In this document: in pieces, positions 1 through 5,069 of the stretch
How the letters are laid out: each line of letters begins with the position of its first letter
Position numbering within the stretch: the first letter of the stretch is position 1
Origin: Pseudohongiella sp.
GTDB taxonomy: Bacteria; Pseudomonadota; Gammaproteobacteria; Pseudomonadales; Pseudohongiellaceae
NCBI GenBank assembly: GCA_030652635.1
Contig: JAUSPW010000124.1
Coordinates: 1-8,732 of the forward strand
Length of the DNA stretch: 8,732 bases
Direction of reading: 5' to 3'
Translations under genes and position numbers: made by a program
The notes under the pieces: model-generated
Database searches by the model: none
Told to the model about the DNA's origin: nothing
The model's input: the letters and a program-made list of their open reading frames with translations, nothing else

Positions 1-735
1 CCGTGGATGACCAGCTACCTCGACGTTATGACCTTGCTGTTTGCGTTTTTTGTGATGTTGATGTCGATGTCAGAAATTCGTGTGGAAGAAGTGCCAATCA
101 TCACTGTGGCGCAAGCGCTGGGCTCACCGGCAGGCGCGGAGACCGTCACCATCACACAAGGCGGCACAGGTATTGAAGCAGGCCTGACGCCCGGTGGAAT
201 CGGCGTTCTGCCAGAGTACAACGCTGTGCTGCCAGGGCAGAGCAGTCAGACACTGGCGGAGGCAGCGGATACTGGCAGCACTGAAACCGATGACAATTAT
301 GCTGCGCAATTTGGTGAGCTTGAGAACAGCCTGAATTCGCTGGCACTCCAGGGCGTAGACGCGACACCGGGGCGCGAAGGGCTGACGTTGCGTATTGCTG
401 ACAACCTGTTGTTTGCCAGTGGTCAGGCAGAATTGATGTACGAGGGCATGGTGCTGATCAGCCAATTGACACAAATGCTGGTCGACTTTGAAGGAGAAAT
501 CTCGGTTGAAGGTCACACTGACAATATACCGATCAGTACAGCACGTTTCCCCTCCAACTGGGAGCTATCCAGCGCGCGTGCCATTTCGGTACTGAAATTT
601 CTGGAACAAGATGGCATCGCCGCAAACCGCATGCGAGCGATTGGCTATGCGGATACTCGGCCACTGCAGGCCAATGACTCAGTGCAGAGTCGCTCCGCCA
701 ATCGCCGTGTGGAACTGATTCTGCGCGAGCCTTGA
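1..735 (+). CDS. MotB/OmpA-family stator-like protein, 5' partial
   Basis: The reading frame is open at the left edge (Pro-Trp precede the first visible Met at 7), so the N-terminus is outside the window. Counting from that Met, residues 4-22 form one membrane segment. It begins YLDVMTLLFAFFV, the MotB-type signature whose Asp (residue 6, codon 22-24) is the ion-channel carboxylate in MotB/PomB proteins. Residues about 40-110 are a Gly/Thr/Glu-rich linker. Residues 126-240 are an OmpA-like peptidoglycan-binding domain with VEGHTDNIPI (167-176), SNWELSSARA (183-192) and NRRVEL (232-237). The family anchors the stator to peptidoglycan and pairs with a MotA-like membrane protein, which would lie upstream, outside the window. 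YLD in place of the common YAD/FAD means a non-flagellar MotAB-like complex cannot be excluded. Family assignment is firm; flagellar function is inferred. The stop codon abuts the stop of the opposing hydrolase gene. Confidence 0.88.
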   Translation, partial: PWMTSYLDVMTLLFAFFVMLMSMSEIRVEEVPIITVAQALGSPAGAETVTITQGGTGIEAGLTPGGIGVLPEYNAVLPGQSSQTLAEAADTGSTETDDNYAAQFGELENSLNSLALQGVDATPGREGLTLRIADNLLFASGQAELMYEGMVLISQLTQMLVDFEGEISVEGHTDNIPISTARFPSNWELSSARAISVLKFLEQDGIAANRMRAIGYADTRPLQANDSVQSRSANRRVELILREP

Positions 736-1671
736 TTACCCTGCAGCCTTACAAAATGCTACCAATTCGTCGAGCACGGTAACAGCTTCTGGCAAACGTG
801 GCACAAACAATGGCCAGACATGCGGCTGTCCTCGCCAGATCTGCAACTCAGTCGTGACACCAGCAACGGCCGCCTTTTCAGCAACTCGAATACCATCATC
901 CCTGAGCACTTCGCTGTCACTGACATAAATCAGCAGCGGCGGAAAACCCGTGTAATCTGCAAACAAGGGCGAAGCGCGCGGATCCAGAGCATCTGCCCCA
1001 GCAAGATACGTGGCGGCAGCACGTCGAATGGAATCGCCACTGAACATTGCGCAACTTTGACTGTTTGAATCCAGCGACACGCCCGTGGTGCTTAAATCCG
1101 CATAGGGTGACAACAACATGGCGGCTGCTGGCATTGGCAATCCCGCCTCTTTGATCTGCGCCAGTAAAGACAGGCACAAACCCGCGCCGGCAGAATCACC
1201 TGCCAGCACTATGGTGTGGGGATCACGCGTTTCCAATAAATAATGGTAAGCCGCCAAGGCATCATCGGCAGCGGCTGGGAATGGATGCTCTGGCGCTAGG
1301 CGATAGTCCAGCACAAATACACTGGCTCCCGACTGTTTTGCCAATCGGGTAGTGAATGAACGATAGGCCAGTGGCGAACCAAACAGGTAACCCCCACCAT
1401 GGCAATACAAGATTACTTGTGAGGATTTTTTACCGGCCGGAATATTCCACTCACCACGAATGCCATCCTGCTCAAAGGCTTTAATCTCCACTTCCGTGGC
1501 GACCGGATTACGACCCATATCCCGATCCAGTGATCGGCGAAAACGCGGCGCGTCAAAATCAGGGCTGAGCAACTTGGGTTTAAAATTGCGACGCAGAAAC
1601 CAACTGATCAGATATGAACGAACACTGCGGCGTTTGATGGATTTGCGTGTTAAGTTTGCTGTGTTCGCCAT
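736..1671 (-). CDS. alpha/beta hydrolase, hormone-sensitive-lipase family (esterase/lipase)
   Basis: This 311-residue protein belongs to bacterial family IV (HSL-type) carboxylesterases. It has HGGG (91-94) for the oxyanion hole, YRLAPEHPFPAA (123-134), and the nucleophile elbow GDSAG (158-162) with Ser160. The catalytic His is probably His284 in GQPHVWP. The acid position falls in SDSEVLRDDG (251-260), where Glu254 aligns with the usual Asp of the DPLRDEG motif. An Arg/Lys-rich N-terminal stretch of about 35 residues forms the start of the cap; there is no signal peptide, so the enzyme is probably cytoplasmic. The ATG at 1671 is the only plausible start, since an in-frame stop lies seven codons upstream; a weak GAGG lies 12 nt before it. 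The gene begins 44 nt after purK and could be the last gene of that operon. The natural substrate cannot be told from the sequence. Confidence 0.9.
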   Translation of the reverse strand: MANTANLTRKSIKRRSVRSYLISWFLRRNFKPKLLSPDFDAPRFRRSLDRDMGRNPVATEVEIKAFEQDGIRGEWNIPAGKKSSQVILYCHGGGYLFGSPLAYRSFTTRLAKQSGASVFVLDYRLAPEHPFPAAADDALAAYHYLLETRDPHTIVLAGDSAGAGLCLSLLAQIKEAGLPMPAAAMLLSPYADLSTTGVSLDSNSQSCAMFSGDSIRRAAATYLAGADALDPRASPLFADYTGFPPLLIYVSDSEVLRDDGIRVAEKAAVAGVTTELQIWRGQPHVWPLFVPRLPEAVTVLDELVAFCKAAG

Positions 1672-1715
1672 GATGTACCGGTGCCTCAGTTATTTTTGTT
1701 TTGTCAGGCGGGCAT

Positions 1716-2792
1716 TCAGACCAGTGCTTTGAGTTTCTCAAGTTGCTCGGTCAGTTGTTGCACAGTCTGACTTCTGATGGTGCCATGCCCCACTTTGCGT
1801 CCAAGCTTGAATGCTTTGCCATAATGATGCGGATGGCAATCTGCAATTGCGGCAAGTTGCTCGATTGCAGGCACGGTGCCAATAAAATTAATCATGGCGC
1901 TTTCACCAAGTTTTGCCGTTGATCCCAATGGTAAACCGGTGACTGCACGTAAATGATTCTCAAACTGACTGCACTCAGCCCCTTCAATTGTCCAATGGCC
2001 TGAGTTGTGCACACGTGGCGCGATTTCATTGGCACGCAGGCCACCGTCCACTTCAAAAAACTCAAACGCCAGCACACCGACGTAATTCAGATGCTCCAGT
2101 ACAGACGTCACATAAGCTTCAGCCAAAGACTGCAAGGCATGGTCGGTACTTGGCAGCGACAAGCGCAGAATGCCTTGTTCATGTGTATTGTGCACCAAGG
2201 GATAGGCGCGAATCTCGCCATCGCGGGCACGCACAGCAATCAGGGAAACCTCGCCGGTAAAATGTACAAAGGTTTCCAGAATACAGGGCACTGAACCCAG
2301 TTCCGCAAACGCATTGTCAACATCAGCGCTGTTAAGGAGCACTTTCTGGCCCTTGCCGTCATATCCCAAGGTGCGGGTTTTGAGCACAGCAGGCAAACCA
2401 ATGGTCTGCACGGCTGCATCCAGGGCTTGTTGCGAATCAACTGCCGCAAATGGTGCAACCGGAATTTGCAGTTGTTGAAACAGCGTCTTTTCATTCAAAC
2501 GATCACGCGCAATTCGCAGCGCTTCCGCGCACGGGAATACCGGCACGTATTGGGACAAAAACGCGACGGTCTCGGCGGGCACATTTTCAAATTCAAAGGT
2601 CACCAGATCGACCTGATCAGCCAACTGGCGCAAATGTTCATGATCGTTGTAGTCAGCGCAGATGTGCGCGCCCAGCGCGGCCGCACAGGCATCCACCGCT
2701 GGATCCAGAAAGATGAACTGCATGCCCAGCGGAGTACCCGCCAACGCCAACATACGCCCGAGCTGACCGCCGCCAATCACACCTATTTTCAT
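1716..2792 (-). CDS. purK: N5-carboxyaminoimidazole ribonucleotide synthetase PurK
   Basis: PurK is an ATP-grasp enzyme that carboxylates AIR to N5-CAIR using ATP and bicarbonate in de novo purine synthesis; PurE then rearranges the product. The 358-residue protein is of usual length. It has the N-terminal preATP-grasp motif GGGQLGRM (7-14), the ATP-grasp loop KTRTLGYDGKGQ (138-149), the metal/substrate segment NEIAPRVHNSGHWTIEG (255-271), and the C-terminal YGKAFKLGRKVGHGT (324-338). The frame is open for 89 more codons upstream, but that part overlaps purE and does not resemble PurK. ATG at 2792 puts GGGQLGRM at the normal distance from the start and gives a 4-nt ATGA overlap with the purE stop. 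No good Shine-Dalgarno precedes it, so translation is probably coupled to purE. Identification is secure. Confidence 0.97.
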   Translation of the reverse strand: MKIGVIGGGQLGRMLALAGTPLGMQFIFLDPAVDACAAALGAHICADYNDHEHLRQLADQVDLVTFEFENVPAETVAFLSQYVPVFPCAEALRIARDRLNEKTLFQQLQIPVAPFAAVDSQQALDAAVQTIGLPAVLKTRTLGYDGKGQKVLLNSADVDNAFAELGSVPCILETFVHFTGEVSLIAVRARDGEIRAYPLVHNTHEQGILRLSLPSTDHALQSLAEAYVTSVLEHLNYVGVLAFEFFEVDGGLRANEIAPRVHNSGHWTIEGAECSQFENHLRAVTGLPLGSTAKLGESAMINFIGTVPAIEQLAAIADCHPHHYGKAFKLGRKVGHGTIRSQTVQQLTEQLEKLKALV

Positions 2793-3301
2793 GGTTGTCG
2801 CGGATCCGGATTGTCCAGCACAGTGGCTGTCTGTTGTGCGCGGAAGGCAATCACGGCCTGCTGAATTGCCGGGTACTTGTTGCCAAGAATCGATCCTGCC
2901 AGCAAGGCAGCATTGACCGCCCCTGCACGGCCAATTGCCAACGTTGCGACGGCAATACCGGCCGGCATCTGCACGATGGACAGCAAAGAATCGACACCAG
3001 ACAACATCGAAGATTGTACGGGCACACCCAGCACCGGCAAATGCGTTTTGGCCGCACACATGCCCGGCAGATGCGCGGCACCCCCGGCCCCCGCAATAAT
3101 GACTTCAATGCCGCGGCCAGCCGCGTTCTCAGCGTAGCTGAACAACAGATCCGGGGTGCGATGGGCAGAAACAACCTGAACTTCGTGCGGGATACCGAGC
3201 TTCTCCAGCATCTCGATGGTGTGACACATGGTCGCCCAATCGGACTTTGAGCCCATGATGACACCGACCAGCGCCGGTTTCCCTGAATTGTTTTGGGTCA
3301 T
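2789..3301 (-). CDS. purE: N5-carboxyaminoimidazole ribonucleotide mutase PurE (class I)
   Basis: PurE moves the carboxylate of N5-CAIR to C4 to give CAIR, the step after PurK. The 170-residue protein has the class I landmarks: GSKSDW (17-22) for phosphate binding, SAHRTP (45-50) with the conserved His, GAGGAAHLPG (71-80), PVQS (94-97) and PAGIAVATLAIG (113-124). The presence of purK directly downstream agrees with the class I (mutase) rather than class II (AIR carboxylase) form. ATG at 3301 is preceded by AAGAGG with 8 nt spacing, a good ribosome site. An out-of-frame ATG lies 7 nt upstream. The stop overlaps the purK start. The gene begins 69 nt after sbtB and may have its own promoter in that gap. 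Confidence 0.97.
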   Translation of the reverse strand: MTQNNSGKPALVGVIMGSKSDWATMCHTIEMLEKLGIPHEVQVVSAHRTPDLLFSYAENAAGRGIEVIIAGAGGAAHLPGMCAAKTHLPVLGVPVQSSMLSGVDSLLSIVQMPAGIAVATLAIGRAGAVNAALLAGSILGNKYPAIQQAVIAFRAQQTATVLDNPDPRQP

Positions 3302-3337
3302 TTCTCATGCCTCTTGGCCGGAGCGGAAAAAGTCGCG

Positions 3338-3366
3338 AGTATACCGGAAAACCATCAATTTCAGAA
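3338..3366 (-). promoter_or_regulatory. possible sigma-70 promoter for purEK
   Basis: The - strand carries TATACT (3338-3343), five of six matches to the -10 consensus. At 17 nt spacing lies TTCTGA (3361-3366), a poor -35. It sits in the gap between sbtB and purE and would start RNA about 30 nt before the purE ATG. No PurR-type palindrome was seen nearby. The -10 is convincing by eye, the -35 is not; the call is tentative. Confidence 0.3.
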
Positions 3367-3370
3367 CTTT

Positions 3371-3691
3371 TCAGAATTTCTCGGGCCGGAGTACTTCCAC
3401 CGACGACAAAAAACAGATCATGGCGTAATCGGTGTAATACTGCTGCTGCACGTGTTGGCTCAGCTTTTCTGCCAGTGCACGGCTGCAAACAACCTCGATA
3501 CGCACATTGCCGTCGTTATCCCAACCAGCGTTGCGCACACCGCGACTGCCGCGCCCACGGGCATCGGACACGGTCCAGCCGGGTGCGCCAAGCCGCTGTA
3601 AATCATCAAGCAAGCGCGCTTCCAGAACAGCCTCACAAATCACGGTCAGCAAACATTTTTCATGACTGGCATGTGCTTGTGCGTTGCTCAT
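3371..3691 (-). CDS. sbtB: SbtB-like PII-family regulator of bicarbonate transporter SbtA
   Basis: This 106-residue protein has the PII-like ferredoxin-fold pattern of SbtB. A beta strand (LLTVICEA, 14-21) is followed by a helix, LGAPGWTVSDARGRGSRGVR (34-53) leading into the T-loop, a second helix (RALAEKLSQHVQQQYY, 71-86), and the last strand with DYAMICFLSSVEVLRPEKF (88-106). In cyanobacteria SbtB trimers bind adenine nucleotides including cAMP and block SbtA when conditions call for it. The chain ends at EKF and lacks the C-terminal Cys-containing extension (CGPxGC) present in many cyanobacterial SbtBs. Its ATG overlaps the sbtA stop (ATGA), as expected for a transporter-regulator pair; GAGG lies 10 nt upstream of the start. 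Which nucleotide it binds cannot be read from the sequence. Confidence 0.88.
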   Translation of the reverse strand: MSNAQAHASHEKCLLTVICEAVLEARLLDDLQRLGAPGWTVSDARGRGSRGVRNAGWDNDGNVRIEVVCSRALAEKLSQHVQQQYYTDYAMICFLSSVEVLRPEKF

Positions 3692-4632
3692 AACGATGGT
3701 GCCTCGCTTATAAATTGGGCAATCTTCAGATACAAAGGAATACCAATCAGAATATTAAACGGGAAAGTGATACCCAGCGAGGCGCCCAGTGATAAGGACG
3801 GATTGGCTTGTGGCAGCGCCAGTCGCATCGCCGCTGGCACCGCGATATAGGAAGCGCTGGCACCGAGGGTGGCGAGCATGGCGGTACCGCCCACCGATAA
3901 TCCCATCAGGGTTGCAACCCCCAGGCCTGTCGCGGCACCTATCCAGGGCATAATCAGCGCAAAACTGACCAACCGAATTCCAACCCGTTTGAGCGCACCC
4001 ATCTGTTTTGACGCAATCAGGCCCATTTCGAGCAGAAACAGCGCCAGCACAGGCGCAAACATGCTGGTGTAGAGCGGTTCAAGCGGTGCGACGGCTTCTT
4101 TGCCTGCCAGCACCCCGATGATCAAGCCACCCAGCAGCAACATGATGCTTTTGCCCAGAAATATTTCGCGCCCCAGCGCCCGCCAGGGGGTACCTCGGCT
4201 GATCCCGCGGGCCAGTACGATACCTACCAGTATTGCGGGCACTTCGAGAATGGCCACAAACAGCGGCATGTAACTCTCAAAAAACACGCCTTGTGACGTC
4301 AGGTAGGCTACCACCACCGCAAAGGTACCGGCGCTGACTGAGCCGTAGTGCGCGGCAATATTGGCGGAGTCAATGCGGCTGAAGCGCAGCCCGCGCAGCA
4401 GTGGGAATGCAATCAGCGGGAGCACGATGCCCATCAACAGCACCAGGCCCATCTGTCCGACCAAGGCCGGGCTGGCCTGCTCAGCCAGCTCTACGCCGCC
4501 ATGCAAGCCAATCGCCAACAGCAGGATAATCGATAGTGTCTCGTAAAGTGCAGGTGGCAATTTCAATTCACTGCGCATCAACCCCGCAGCCAGTCCAAAC
4601 ACAAAAAACAGTACGACCGGATCCCAACCCAT
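3688..4632 (-). CDS. sbtA: SbtA-type sodium-dependent bicarbonate transporter
   Basis: SbtA is an inner-membrane Na+/HCO3- symporter with two inverted five-helix halves. The 314-residue protein is hydrophobic throughout, with about ten membrane segments. It carries the family hallmarks AHYGSVSAGTF (94-104), EVPAI (130-134), GASASYIAVPAAMRLALP (257-274) and LGITFPFNILIGIPLY (286-301). It is shorter than the roughly 370-residue cyanobacterial proteins; the difference fits a minimal central cytoplasmic loop (about 142-163, SRGTPWRALGREIFLGK). ATG at 4632 follows GGAGG by only 4 nt, which is tight, but no other in-frame start is nearby. The stop overlaps the sbtB start, supporting a functional pair. 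Downstream lie purE and purK, the latter a bicarbonate-using enzyme. Family identity is very strong; substrate is inferred from the family and from sbtB. Confidence 0.93.
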   Translation of the reverse strand: MGWDPVVLFFVFGLAAGLMRSELKLPPALYETLSIILLLAIGLHGGVELAEQASPALVGQMGLVLLMGIVLPLIAFPLLRGLRFSRIDSANIAAHYGSVSAGTFAVVVAYLTSQGVFFESYMPLFVAILEVPAILVGIVLARGISRGTPWRALGREIFLGKSIMLLLGGLIIGVLAGKEAVAPLEPLYTSMFAPVLALFLLEMGLIASKQMGALKRVGIRLVSFALIMPWIGAATGLGVATLMGLSVGGTAMLATLGASASYIAVPAAMRLALPQANPSLSLGASLGITFPFNILIGIPLYLKIAQFISEAPSL

Positions 4633-4754
4633 GATGCCTCCAAAAGCGTCGCGACAGCTTACCCAAAGGGCGGATGGCGATCAATCAGATTGGGGGCGTT
4701 GCAACATCAGCGCAGGATCCTCGGGCGCGAATGATGCAGCTGAAATCCGGCACA
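4633..4754. other. sbtA upstream region, no assigned function
   Basis: This is the part of the 437-bp gene-free stretch nearest sbtA. It holds the sbtA ribosome site (CCTCC on +, 4637-4641) and should contain an sbtA promoter, but no convincing -35/-10 pair was found on the - strand. No credible ORF, tRNA or strong hairpin is seen; CAATCAGATTG around 4682-4692 is only a short palindrome. Confidence 0.5.
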
Positions 4755-4950
4755 AGTGGTCGCGCCGGGCAGCGGTGTACCCCTCCGACCAATCAGGCCG
4801 CGTTTATCATTTGAGTTGAAGCCCGAATTTGCGCGAGGACTGTTTGAGCTCCGAACGCGCAGCGTGAGGGCGAGTTCCGCAGCGCCGGGCGTAAACTCAG
4901 ATGATGCGGCCGGTCCGGGAGGGTTGCCTCTGTCCGGCGCGGCTACCACT
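4755..4950 (+). repeat. 196-nt nested palindrome, candidate structured RNA or MITE-like element
   Basis: The two arms pair in order through 13 helices around the apex GCA (4859-4861): 4755-4760/4945-4950, 4761-4768/4934-4941, 4769-4772/4930-4933, 4774-4777/4925-4928, 4781-4786/4918-4923, 4787-4790/4912-4915, 4796-4801/4906-4911, 4806-4817/4894-4905 (12 bp), 4821-4825/4886-4890, 4831-4833/4883-4885, 4840-4842/4880-4882, 4846-4851/4872-4877 and 4855-4858/4862-4865. That is 71 pairs, of which five are G-U in + strand RNA and none A-C. Bulges lie mostly on the 5' arm (AATCA, GTTT, AATTT, CGAGGA). It lies between the sbtA start and the groEL terminator and encodes nothing credible. From memory, the core around TTTGAGCTCCGAACGC resembles an intergenic element repeated in other proteobacteria; this is unverified. 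It could be an ncRNA, a non-autonomous mobile element, or a long leader hairpin of sbtA on the other strand. Confidence 0.72.
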
Positions 4951-4970
4951 CAAACCCTACGGTCAGATAT

Positions 4971-5004
4971 AAAAAAAGGGACACAGTTTACCTGCGTCCC
5001 TTTT
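4971..5004 (-). terminator. intrinsic terminator of groES-groEL
   Basis: On the - strand the stem AAAAGGGACGCAG pairs with CTGTGTCCCTTTT around a 5-nt loop (4974-4986 with 4992-5004), giving 13 pairs including one G-U, and runs straight into a seven-T tract. It lies about 65 nt after the groEL stop. On the + strand the same stem carries an A-C mismatch but is followed by TTTTGATTTT, so weaker termination of rightward RNA, including a possible transcript from the 196-nt palindrome, is conceivable. Confidence 0.88.
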
Positions 5005-5024
5005 GATTTTCCGAGTGGAAAGCG

Positions 5025-5056
5025 TGGGGTCAGAGCGCTTGCGCCCTCCGACCCCA
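5025..5056 (-). other. GNRA-capped hairpin in the groEL 3' UTR
   Basis: On the - strand TGGGGTCGGAG pairs with CTCTGACCCCA (11 pairs, one G-U). A G-G mismatch follows, then two G-C pairs capped by the tetraloop GCAA. It begins 13 nt after the groEL stop and has no T tract, so it is not itself a terminator. It may protect the mRNA 3' end. The sequence also has the look of a REP-type palindrome, which copy number in the genome would decide. Confidence 0.65.
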
Positions 5057-5069
5057 ACGGGCCGGCTGA

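Noticed and set aside
2793..3059. 89-codon in-frame extension upstream of purK
   Set aside because: It overlaps purE in another frame and has no PurK-like sequence; the ATG at 2792 places GGGQLGRM correctly and overlaps the purE stop.
4707..4949. Open frame of 80 codons on the - strand
   Set aside because: It lies almost wholly in the palindrome, which tends to be open on both strands because it is GC-rich; no ribosome site or protein family is seen.
4945..4954. Target-site duplication flanking the palindrome
   Set aside because: The bases just outside the arms (CACA on the left, CAAA on the right) do not form a convincing direct repeat, so insertion is not demonstrated.
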